A program made the translations under genes and the position numbers. Below, piece after piece: positions 1 through 9,400 of a stretch of DNA of 24,479 nucleotides. The stretch covers positions 10,581 through 35,059 of the forward strand of contig WELA01011995.1 in assembly GCA_009602735.1 (NCBI GenBank), written 5' to 3'. Origin of the DNA: Mesotaenium endlicherianum. Lineage: Eukaryota; Streptophyta; Zygnematophyceae; Zygnematales; Mesotaeniaceae. Position 1 is the first letter of the stretch; each line of letters starts with the position of its first letter. A model generated the notes under the pieces. The model saw only the letters and a program-made list of their open reading frames with translations, made no database searches and was not told where the DNA came from.

Positions 1-411
1 CCCCCCCCCCCCCCCTCCCCGCACGACCCGGGGAGGGCCGCCACAGAGGCTGCCCTCGCACAGCTAGGCCCCCGCAAGCACCAAATTTGGGGACAGCCTC
101 TTTCGTGCGCCTCTCCAAGCAGGCCCTGCACATTACTCCTAAAGTGCCCCCCGCACGCACGAATGTGAAAAGGGGCGGCTGCTGCTGGCCTTGAATAATC
201 CGCTCCGCCAATACGCGCCTCCGCACACGCCACGCAAGGGAGTAAGCACGCGCACCCATTGCCCCCATGCATAGATCTCCGCACACACGAAAGTTAAGAG
301 GGGGCAACCACTGCTGTCTACAAGCCACGAGCGACGCCCTGCACCCTCATGCGTACCTCTCCCGCCCCCCCCCTCCCCCCTCNCTCCCGCCTGACTGACG
401 TGGACAATGAG
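1..411. other. GC-rich left edge, no supported gene
   Basis: The window opens with a run of 15 C and is strongly C-rich on the plus strand. A long pyrimidine tract at about 357-392, interrupted by an undetermined base at 383, is followed by CTGACTGAC and then an AG at 410-411. That pattern looks like the 3' end of an intron and is the reason a candidate exon is placed immediately downstream. Open frames here lack any recognisable domain and look like composition artefacts. Confidence 0.4.
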
Positions 412-1156
412 GCGCTGCCCATTTCGCCGAGGAAGAGGCGAGCGTGGCCGTTGCGCCAAGGACTCAGGAGGCTCAGGATGAGTCGACATCTGGCTCCGGC
501 CAGATGCCCCTAGCTACAGCAGCAGTAACACCGGGGCCAGATGCCAGATGCCCGCAGAAGCAGAGATATGAGAAGGCCCCTGCTCGGGTCCACCTTGCGA
601 GTCCCGCTCCAGCTCCTTCTCAGGTGCATGCGCACAGCCTGCTGCCACCTGTCAACCCCAGGCTCTTCGCCGATCTCAGTTGCCTCAGCACGGTAAGCAG
701 AGATGCGTCTCCTCCTCCTCCTCGCGTCATGTCGCACGCCCATGTGCCGTACACGACGCACAAAGTCTTGCAACTTGCCACGCGAGCCAGTGCCGGGCCT
801 ACGCGCTCGGAATTGTCACCAGTTGGCAGCGGGGGCACAAAAAATGGCCCTGCAGAAGCAGACGGAGGGACCTGGAGATGGCGGGCAGGAGGAGGGGTGG
901 GGTGACGCAGGAGGAGGAAGAGGGGCACCTTCTAGCTACAATTAGAGGAGCAAGGGATGGAGCAGGGCCTGGCGCGCCGTTCCCCTCAAGCTTAGCTGCC
1001 TCTCACATATCCACACCACACAGAGCAGCCGCCCGCGTCTGCTTCGAGCACCCGCGTGCGTTGCTCGGAAGCACCCCCACCCCTCGCCCCCTTGCTCCGC
1101 CCCTTTTGCCCCTTTGGCCAAGCAGGCCAGGCGCCCGCGTCGGCGCCGCCCGATGA
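412..1156 (+). CDS. Candidate 3' exons of an unrecognised gene
   Basis: Two segments could be the last exons of a plus-strand gene entering from the left. The first, 412-692, follows a pyrimidine tract, a CTGAC branch-like motif and AG. It stays open and ends in phase 0 at the donor ACG|GTAAGC. The second, 830-1156, follows TTGGCAG, continues in the same phase and stops at TGA. The predicted protein is rich in Ala, Pro, Ser, Gln and Arg, with an acidic EEEE patch after a basic stretch. No domain is recognised. GC-rich DNA gives long chance frames, so the support is the matching splice signals and phase rather than protein similarity. If real, its end sits only about 45 bases from the piggyBac insertion. 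Confidence 0.27.
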
Positions 1157-1202
1157 ATTTTGCTGAATTTTGCCCGATGAATTTTGCCTGAATTTTGCTG
1201 AA
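1151..1202. repeat. Short tandem repeat around GAATTTTGC
   Basis: Four near copies of (C)TGAATTTTGC, some preceded by CCGA, lie head to tail and end in TGAA, directly at the left end of the piggyBac element. The AT-rich unit contrasts with the GC-rich DNA to its left. Confidence 0.7.
1199..1202. repeat. Left target-site duplication, mutated (TGAA)
   Basis: The four bases just outside the left terminal inverted repeat are TGAA, against TTAA outside the right one at 3316-3319. PiggyBac elements duplicate TTAA on insertion, so this reads as a duplication with one substitution at the left copy. Confidence 0.55.
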
Positions 1203-1219
1203 CACTAGATGGCCCGGTG
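1203..1219 (+). repeat. piggyBac left terminal inverted repeat
   Basis: CACTAGATGGCCCGGTG matches the reverse complement of 3299-3315 at 16 of 17 positions. A shared GTGCAT lies a little further inside at both ends. Confidence 0.9.
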
Positions 1220-1621
1220 CACTCTATAAGGTGCATATGACATATTTGGGTACATTTAGAGACCCTGCTGGTTTCGGCTACCATTTTCTGCATATTTGTC
1301 CATTTTCTATGAAAAATATCTTAAACAATCACAAATGTGCCATAGAATATGGAATTAAATCGGCGACCAAATCCGGCGAGTACGGACGAAGTTACAAGTG
1401 AAACTGTGACATCGAAAGTAGTGAAAAAAATGAAATTGAAAACGCGAATGAAGCACATTCGCGAGTATTAGCAACAACACAGCCCTCTTCTTTGTCAAAG
1501 TTCTTGCTTTGTTCGCCATGGATAGCGGCAAAAATTCTCAGATTTTGTCCCTAGGACTGTAAATCTACATTTCTACCCATTTTATTGGTCGTTGCTGAGC
1601 ATATGAGCAATTTGAGGACAA

Positions 1622-2530
1622 TTGCAAGGAGTTTTTGTTAGAGGAGAGGTCATGAAGAAGAAAGAGGGAAAGAAGGGAGCGTTGCTCTATGGAGTCTTGT
1701 TTGCGTTTGATCGTAAGAAAAGAATGTTTACTGCAGACTTCGTAGAGGCCCACTTGCGGCCATTTGATTTTTTTAATGAAGTGATTGTGCCTGGAGTGTT
1801 CAAGGAGAGACCGGCAGAGGTGCAAACTTCACGGTCTGCACTACCTGCTGTACACCAGCTACTGCAACCTACTTTGCTCGACTTTGATCAGCCTTCTGAA
1901 ACAAACATTAAGTCTGATACTCAGCCTTCTTCTCAAATCGAGAAGAGGAAGAGGGGGCGGCCATTTAAGTCTACTAAGATAGCCAAACTTGCAGAGAGGA
2001 GCAAGTTCAAAACAGAACAGGTGGCAGCAGATAGGCTAGAGAAGGGCAAGTTTAAGGTCCTTGATTTTGAGTCTGATGCCAGTGCCTGTGAAGACAACAG
2101 CAGCTCCGAAGAAGAGGAGGAGCACATATTGCCCCTGAGCATGCAAAAAGACATGGAGGCAAGTGGAGATCCTCAACCAGAGGAGTGGAACTGGAAGCTG
2201 CCAGCACCTGGTGAGACCTACAACGACATGCTGCTGAAGCCTTTTACAGATCATTATCATGGTCTTCAAGGCATAGCAGACAAGACCTCCAAGGTGGCAA
2301 CAAGGATTACTTTGGCCCAACTCTCTCATGAAGGTAGATTTACCCATAGGCACTTTCCTTGTAGGATTCCGGATGACAAGTATGAGTATTGTAAGGTGTG
2401 TGCTGCTGGTCTTCGCGACCGACGTAGCTTAGGGAAGAGGCCGACAAAGACGAAGTACATGTGTTTCTATTGTGATATTTTCTTGTGTGCAGTACCTTGC
2501 TTTCAAGTGTACCATACTATAGAGCCATAG
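1622..2530 (+). CDS. Core-deleted piggyBac transposase-derived protein
   Basis: This is a 302-residue ORF inside the element. Visible parts in order: a basic N terminus; an AT-hook-like motif KRKRGRPFK (RGRP at residues 111-114), expected to bind the AT-rich minor groove; an acidic serine/glutamate patch near 158-167; a Trp-containing linker (EEWNWKLP); then the piggyBac C-terminal cysteine-rich domain. That domain starts with RHFPCRIP near 243 and has Cys at 247, 257, 260, 281, 284, 289 and 293, followed by VYHT. In known piggyBac transposases this finger recognises the terminal repeats. The DDD RNase-H-like catalytic domain, normally about 300 residues before the finger, is absent, so cleavage activity is not expected. 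The ATG at 1622 is simply the first in frame; MKKKEG at residue 11 is an alternative. It could be an internal-deletion derivative or, less likely, a spliced gene whose core exons lie elsewhere. Confidence 0.75.
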   Translation: MQGVFVRGEVMKKKEGKKGALLYGVLFAFDRKKRMFTADFVEAHLRPFDFFNEVIVPGVFKERPAEVQTSRSALPAVHQLLQPTLLDFDQPSETNIKSDTQPSSQIEKRKRGRPFKSTKIAKLAERSKFKTEQVAADRLEKGKFKVLDFESDASACEDNSSSEEEEEHILPLSMQKDMEASGDPQPEEWNWKLPAPGETYNDMLLKPFTDHYHGLQGIADKTSKVATRITLAQLSHEGRFTHRHFPCRIPDDKYEYCKVCAAGLRDRRSLGKRPTKTKYMCFYCDIFLCAVPCFQVYHTIEP

Positions 2531-3298
2531 ATGGATTGGACGTAGGACCTAGGAAGGAAATTAGGCAAAAGTAGAGATTTCGACGATGTTGTAAGACGCG
2601 CGTATATTTTCCTATTCTTCATGTTTGGTCCTGTGTGCAGTATAAAGCATATGCCATGTACATGTGAGTGTTACTGGATGCTTGCATTGACAATTTTATT
2701 TTGAATGTTCATTTCCATGATTTATAAGTATTATCTCATGTGTTGCAAGGGAAAAATAGAATATTTTGTCAATATAAATTCATTTTATGAATAATAAAAT
2801 AAAATAAAATACCGATGGAAAGAGAAGAGAGTATTAGTGATGTGCATGAAATATCATAACCAGAAACATAATGATCGGTTCACAAATAGTGTTTATGTAC
2901 TTGACACTATTAGAGATCAGAATGCACCCAGCAGGAAAAGGCGCTCCTATGTGAGTGGATGGCCTTGAGAATTTGTTTCTTCTTCAATACTTGTCCTATG
3001 AGTCCAGGTACTCACTCATGATATAGCAAGGCATCTAATATCTAAATCCTAGGCCCTCAAGTCTTAGCCAATTATGAGATACAATACCTCAAAGTTGGAG
3101 AAATATTGCGCATATATTTCAGTATTATTAATTGGTACTGTAATTGCTAATAAAATTAATAAAATACAAAAGGTACATGATTAGAAACCTTATGATATGT
3201 AATTTTCAAAACTTTGACTCATGGTCTCATCGGACTAATATTGTGAGCTACATAAATTCCCAAACATGTGCTCAAAACGCACTCAAAAATGCACGATA

Positions 3299-3315
3299 CA
3301 CCGGGCCATCTAATG
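3299..3315 (-). repeat. piggyBac right terminal inverted repeat
   Basis: CACCGGGCCATCTAATG is the inverted partner of the left end with a single mismatch, and TTAA follows directly at 3316-3319. Confidence 0.9.
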
Positions 3316-3319
3316 TTAA
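3316..3319. repeat. Right TTAA target-site duplication
   Basis: TTAA abuts the right inverted repeat, as expected for piggyBac insertion. Confidence 0.75.
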
Positions 3320-4143
3320 TGCTGGTATTGGAGACAATCTTGGCCATTTTCCTTTTTTCTGGTAGGCATAATTCAGTGGATATCTTCCACATCTTCTTAG
3401 GCCGTTTTGAGTCTAATCGATCTTCTGTACTTCTGTGCAGCATGTGGACGTTCACCCATTTCACATTTGGCATTAAGAACATTTTCTTCTTCGTGCTTCA
3501 TTTTGGACTCAATTGTGTCATGGCAGTTTCATTATGTCCACTTTGTGTGCTATTCTTGTTGAGTCTTTTACAAATCATCTCATTATGAACATCTCTTTTT
3601 GTGTTGATTTTGACTTGTCCTTCTTTTCAGCTTGCCGCTTACTTCCATGTTCATGATATTCTCTTGCCTTTGCCAACAAACATTTCAAAGAAAACTTCGA
3701 AAAATAAGTTCTCGTGTTGCTTTTGCCTGCTTCATTCTTAGTTGGAAATCTTCTATCAACTGCTCGATTTCATCTTCAAACATATCAAATATCATCTTAG
3801 TAAATGACGTTGCCACATACACTTGTGTCATCTTTCTCGCTTGTTTTCATGGATTTTGTTCTTCGTCGCCAAAATTAAAAATCAAATATTCTATATCAAA
3901 GTTACAAATCAGCCTTGGAAATCCAAATTTGCATCATTGTCTACACTTGACTATTCTTCTCTATGTTCAATGTTATGCACTTACTAAGGTACCAACACAA
4001 TTTGACATACCGGCCGCGCCGCTTGATATCCGCCCATGCTTCAACGACGTCCCCGCGCACACTCTGACACTCATCTTCATCGACGCCCTCTGCCACAAAT
4101 TTCAAGCCACATTTTGACATATTGCCTCAATGTGGCTTTCTTT
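3320..4143. other. AT-rich stretch, no intact gene
   Basis: No frame shows a recognisable family. The longest plus-strand frame (3632-4117) has no domain I can name. On the minus strand, 3831-3685 encodes a helical-looking 48-residue peptide with the run FEDEIEQLIEDF, followed by stop-broken frames. That might be a decayed coding remnant but cannot be assigned. The segment may be internal DNA of the LTR element that follows, yet reverse transcriptase, integrase and RNase H motifs were not seen. Confidence 0.4.
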
Positions 4144-4157
4144 CAAGGGGGGGGTAG
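4144..4157 (+). other. Polypurine tract-like run before LTR
   Basis: CAAGGGGGGGGTAG directly precedes the TGTTA that opens the LTR-like sequence. Copia elements use such a purine run to prime plus-strand synthesis next to the 3' LTR, so this suggests that 4158-4524 is a 3' LTR rather than a solo LTR. Confidence 0.5.
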
Positions 4158-4524
4158 TGTTATGTACACATATAGAGTACATTTTACACGTATGTAGGAT
4201 CTTACACGTGCTTGGATAATAGTTATATTCTAGTATAAAAAGATATAATTAGTCAACGTCTTCTAGAGCACAATCTTCTAACGACTATCAGAGGCGAATC
4301 CGCCAACAACATCTAGAGTAGAACGCGCCACATTACATTCTAGAATAGCCTAAGTTACATGACCGTTAACCTTCTGCCCGTTCAGGACAATGACTATATA
4401 AGTCGTCCAAAACCGTTGTACATTCATTTAGATATTCCTCCAATAATTTATCTTCATCTCTACTTCGTCGTATCGAATTGCTCTTCACTTCTGTCGCTTC
4501 CCCCATCTATCCGCATCCTTAACA
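4158..4524 (+). mobile_element. Ty1/copia-like LTR (probably 3' LTR)
   Basis: The segment starts TGTTA and ends TAACA, the short inverted repeat typical of copia LTRs, and is 367 bp long. It contains TATATAAG at 4395-4402 and an earlier TATAAAA near 4236, either of which could drive LTR transcription. Flanking pentamers do not match, which fits a truncated element rather than a solo LTR. A motif resembling the copia primer binding site, TATCAGAG, occurs inside at about 4287-4294. If that is real, the LTR would be a shorter 5' LTR of about 120-130 bp. No second LTR copy was seen in the window. The assignment rests on terminal motifs only. Confidence 0.5.
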
Positions 4525-4529
4525 CAGGG

Positions 4530-4705
4530 GCCAGGGCACGTGACAGTACGCGAGAAGAGACGGAAGGGTACGGTGAAAAAGACGAAAGGGACGTGGAGAA
4601 AGACAGTCACGCGGTACGTACCTGGTACGTACGTGAACGTAGAAGGAACGGGGTACGTGAAGAGAGACGGCAGGGGTACGTGGACAGAGAAGCCGCGGGC
4701 TTACC
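4530..4705 (+). repeat. Degenerate GGTACGTG-rich minisatellite
   Basis: Variants of GAAGAGACGG-AGGGTACG(T)G recur with imperfect spacing, with palindromic GGTACGTACC and GTACGTAC motifs in the middle. The tract begins right after the LTR end. The open frames across it (Lys/Arg/Thr/Val-rich) follow from the repeat and are not taken as genes. Confidence 0.6.
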
Positions 4706-6472
4706 ACTACGTTTGCGTCAAATCTAAGATTTCTGCGACTCTAGTGCAATTTGAAATTCAAGTGCTGTTTACGTCGGTCTAACAGGGCATTTGCATTGAG
4801 CAAAAATCAGCAAGAAACTAGCACAAACCTTCGCACCGTGACTTGAATCACGTCAGATTGGCATATCGACGGCTCAAGATCGAATTGAGCGCAACATCGT
4901 GAACGTCAGCATCCTTGCCACCAACATGTATGCCAGCCGTAGTTTTGTGTGTCAGAAGGGCGGTCTTTTGTAGTTTAGGAATAGACGACGCGCGAGAGAG
5001 AGCATGCTACAGTGAACGCCTGCTATCAGAAAGACTTGCAAAGTATTTTGATCTCCACGCGCTTCCACGAAGTTTGGAGCCCGAGAACCGATTTCTCCAA
5101 GGTCCATAGTAAAAAGTTAATTCTTACCTCAAGACACCAATCCTTCGCATATCATTGGCTCTCTCACTTCAGTATCTGTGAACAGTGCTTTCAAACACGC
5201 GTGCGAAGCACCGGCTCTTGTTGCCAAGTTTCGACCACTTCGGTAGACACGGAGCTCGAGGGCCACCGAAAGGTTTCGATTGCGTCCTTCTCAATTTTTT
5301 GGGACATCGACGCCTCTCCTTCTATTTGATGTCCAAAATTTTGGTCGTCAATGTAGAAGTGCATAGAGGGGAAAGGGGGATATGAGACAATGAGCTAAGC
5401 CACAAGCGCTGCGCTTCGCTGTGTGAGACCTCTGGGCGACAGAAAGGGTGACGTTCGGCCTACAAGATGGTGAGGCTGGCAAGCGTTTAGGGCAGCGACA
5501 TACCCGTTTCCGAAATATTAATACTGACCACGGCCAGTCGGTGCCTGTCGGTAAAGCATTTTGAAAGACACAAAGCAATTTGCGTTTGTATTGAACATGT
5601 ACAGCTTCGGACAGCTTCGGAGCTCACAAGTTTTCTCCAAGTTCACGACGACAAAGCGCTTGCGTCAGCAAAATGACGTAATTGTCATCGAAGGTTTAGA
5701 CATCAAAACTTCAGACTCCCCTCAATGCAAATGCGCTGTAAGTACGGCAAACCATTTTCTGGTCTGATAACGGTCGATTCTAGCAAGCGTCGCAAAATGT
5801 ATACCGTGTGTTCCAAGAATGAGTACTTTCTTGGTCCTCGTACCTGTCGTTCCACGGAGACTACGAATTCGCCCCACGTCCGTACCCCTTCGCCCCATGT
5901 TACATATGCAACCCTGTTGACAATATTACTCGAGCGACTTGTGCGTCGCAGTCTGCGGGCGACTCCAAATTACGTACTCCTCCGTGCACCACTGTTCCCC
6001 CTTGCGTACTGTTGCAGGTGATTGCAGGGGCCTGCATGCCGAGTCCTGATCACTACTGATCCTTTCCTCACCCTTGCATGCATGCTGTCCACTATTGATC
6101 CCTTTCCTTAAAATTGCGCACCTCTTTAAATTTAATTAATAACAACCATAAACAAGCACTAGCAATTGTTCTACACGGACATCTATAAGTGCTGTCGATG
6201 CCAGTTGACACCGAAAGCAACAAGTTTGTCTATTGATGTATCCAGTTATGTCGAAGGAACCCTTCTTCTCATTGACGAAGTCGTCAATCTAGAGCCAAGC
6301 GCAGTGGCTATACATACTTGTTGGAAGACTTCAATTCGCGGCTACAATTATACGAAGTCTATGTTCCTGGCATCCGTATGCTAGAAAAATCTTTGTTCCA
6401 GCAGTCTTCATTAAACACTATATAATATGAACGAGAGACACTACAGCGCTGTCCCCCCGCCTGATTCCGTAG
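4706..6472. other. Gene-poor AT-rich stretch
   Basis: No recognisable gene. Short frames near 4915-5109, 5561-5767 and 6166-6384 lack domains and convincing splice partners. Small repeats are visible. TTCGCCCCA-G/T occurs twice at about 5870-5900. An ACTACTGATCCTTTCC / CACTATTGATCCCTTTCC pair lies at about 6050-6107. CAGCTTCGGA is duplicated near 5602-5621. The 5' end of the downstream FAM204A-like gene may lie here but could not be placed. Confidence 0.4.
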
Positions 6473-9400
6473 CCAGTGGAAAATTAAAAGTCTCAAAGAA
6501 GAAGATAAGTCCCCTTGTGAGGCAGGATCAGCTTCAGAAGCTTCATGTAAGTCCCAGCGTCCACGTCCTGATTTTGGCCTTCTTGCTCTTCACGAAGCTT
6601 TCTCAAGAAGCTCTTTAATTGGAGGATGGAAGCTTTGATTTCAGGAATTGAGAACTCAAAGGATACTGATTCAGAGGACAAGCTCAACTTCTCGCGAAAA
6701 GAAACAGGTGGCACGCACTGTGGCTAGTTTTGGTGAGTAGAATTGAAGCCTGAGCCGTTGTACTTCTCGTCAGGGTCCTTTACTTCAACTTTATCCCTGT
6801 GCATTGGTATTTCTATGCTCTGTGAAATTGTGGTGATGGGGAAGCTTATTAAGAATAGAGAAAAACTTTGTTCCCGTGCCTAACAATTTTTTTTGTGTCG
6901 CATGCATACCAAACGTGCATTTGTCGTCTAGTATTTGTCGTCCATGGTACTGACGAATTTTTACCAATAGAGCTACTTGGTCATCTGAAGGCCAGACAAT
7001 AAAAAGAAAGAGCAATATGCAAGACATGGAGCAATTTTCTTGGAAACAACCATACACTCAAGCAAGTTGCGTCGGTGCTCTCCTGCAGTCCAAGGCATGT
7101 CCGCAGAGGACGGCAATGCTGCCACCAAGAAGGTGCAATCAGAGCGCAGGAACGGGAAAGGAGAGATTGCAGAAGAGTATGGGCGAAGCACTCTGCAGGC
7201 AGACATGCAAGGGGAAGGGGAGACCGCAGCAGGAGACAGGTGGCATCGCAAGAGGAGCCAAGAAATCAAGGAGGAAGCTAAGGTGCTCGTAGAGATCATG
7301 GAGGCAGACGAGCGATTCCGAGACGGTGCTCGAGGATTGCATGCTGCACAGGTATGTGAAATTTAAGGTTCAGGCTTGAGGTTTTGATTTAGGGTTTAAT
7401 GAGCGGGCGCAAGCGCACAGGGCTTGCATGAGCCTGAGCTTAGCAAGAGGCCGGAGTTCTAGCTGGGGGTTCAAGGGTCTTTGCGGTCCTTGAGGTTAGG
7501 GTTTTGCGACTTACGGTTTGCGAGGGTGTTGCTTATGGTGCAGAAGTTGAGGTCTTAGATGGCTTCAGGGAATTGGTCCCCCAGCCTTTTTTGACTTAGG
7601 GTTTGGTGGCACATGGGTGATAGGTGGAGTGGACAGAGGTTTAAAAAATTTGCGCTGCTTGAAATGCTCCCGCTTTACGTCCCTTCTGCTCATCCCTGGC
7701 ATCTCACCGTGTGCAGGAAAGTCGACGCGTGCTTGCATGCATGCATGTGCGTGCGTGCATGCGTGTGTGCATGCATGGGGTGCGTGCGTGCGTGTGTGCC
7801 TGTGCGTGCTCCTGTGCACGTGCGTGCTTCCGTGCATGCGTGTGTCCATGGGTCTGTCTGTGTGTGCCTTTTGCGCGCGCACGTGTGTGTGTTGTGTGTG
7901 TGTGTTTGTGTGTGTGTTCTCTTTGCATGTCATGAATCGTTGTGTCCATGCGTGGGTGTCACTGGTCATGGCCGACTCGGGTGCAGACAAGAGAGAGGAG
8001 CGCCCTTGAGGAGGCGCTGGTGCGGGGCGATAAGAGGCGAGCTGTGGAGCTGAGCGATGAGCTCTCGGAGGCTCACATGCGGCGCAAGCTCCAGGCTGCC
8101 TGCGAGAAAGCTCATCAAGCCCGCCTGCTCAAGGTACCCTAAACCCTGAACTCCGAACCAATTTCAAAACCCTGTCGCCGAAACTCAAGACTCAAAAGCT
8201 GCAAGAGGCGGCTTGCGAGAGTGCTCATCAAGCCCGCCTGCTCAGGGTACCTTCAGGGTGAGGCTTTAACTTTTTCTGATCTGTAATCCTCATCTTGGAG
8301 CCTGAAGATTGAAGCCCGAAACTCTAAAGTGAAGTCCCAAGTTCTAAACTTAAACCCGAAAGCCTCAATTGAAGCTTGAGACCCTAATTTGAAGCCTGAA
8401 ACCCCGAACTGAAGCCCGAAACCCAAAACTTAAACCCGGAATCCTAAAGCTGCAGGAGGCCTTGGCCTGTGATGGGCCCTTCAAGCCCGCCTGCTGCTCC
8501 ATCTTGTTGTCACGAGGCATTGCAAGAGCTAAGCGGTTCCAGTACAAGTGGCGTCAAAGTCGTCGAGTCCAAGAACGATTCCGAAGACGAGGATGTGACT
8601 AACCCCCGGTGAGAGTCAAGACTCTCAAAACTCCACGTGGAGGTGCAGGTCCACTTGGGAACTGGCGCGGCTGCTCTGCCTGCAGCTCTCATCTGACAGC
8701 TCCTGCTGCTCCTGTCGTCGATTCAACAAGCACTCCAACAGCCCCGTCAGACTCGTCCCTACTGCCGGCCCAGTGGCCGGTCTCGTGCCTTTGCCCATCA
8801 GCCGCCAGACACTCTTTTCGTTGCACAATCACAATTGGCGCATGATTGTCACCCTGAGCTCAAAACAAATAAAAACCCCGAAACCTGCTGCTAGAACCCC
8901 CAAGCCCGAACTCCTGTAGTCTCGAGCTCCTGGAGTCTTGAACTACCGCACTCTGAATTGAAGGCCCTGAGCTGTCAGTAAGTCTCTCGCGGGCGGGCAG
9001 GCCTCGCTCCTGGCACAGCTCTGGAGCCTGCACGGATCGGCGGAGGTGCGAGGAGAGCTCCCGCTTCTGAGCGGGCTGCGGTAAGCGCGCTGTTCGCACC
9101 AGGAGGTAGCTACATGTGGTGGAGTGCTGACACGTGTTGCTCCGGAGTCCGCACAAAGACCCCCGGGGGGGCGTTTTCTGGCATGTGCCCGGCGCTGCTC
9201 TGCCCGATGCTTTCTCGGATCTGTCCCTCACGCCCGTGATCAGCGCCCGTGGTACTGCTGTTCGTCAGAGCGACTGACGGGGCCCTCTGCTGATTTCGTC
9301 TTGCGCGGTGTTCCTCTGCATCTGCTCGCGCGCGTGAAGGAGGAGGCGGCCGCTCGCGCCAAGAGGCCTAAGCTGCATTGGTCGTGCGTATCCTCCCCCC

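Larger units (their letters stand above)
1203..3315 (+). mobile_element. piggyBac-type DNA transposon, defective
   Basis: The element is defined by a 17-bp terminal inverted repeat with one mismatch, flanked by TGAA on the left and TTAA on the right, the target site of the piggyBac superfamily. Between the ends is AT-rich DNA with one long ORF (1622-2530). That ORF has the C-terminal cysteine-rich domain typical of piggyBac transposases but not the DDD catalytic domain. At about 2.1 kb it is of ordinary overall size for such elements but has too little coding sequence for a full transposase of roughly 550-650 residues. About 770 bp of AT-rich non-coding DNA with AATAAA-like motifs near 2791-2812 follows the ORF. 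It is probably non-autonomous, needing transposase from another copy. Ends and family are well supported; current mobility is unknown. Confidence 0.85.

Noticed and set aside
3632..4117. 161-residue ORF before the LTR, possible end of a copia polyprotein
   Set aside because: No reverse transcriptase or RNase H motif could be seen and the composition is hydrophobic and non-coding-like; kept only as an unassigned stretch.
7565..8053. Cys/His/Ala/Thr-rich ORFs on both strands
   Set aside because: They are translations of a TGCG/TG low-complexity tract, open in several frames because of the repeat.
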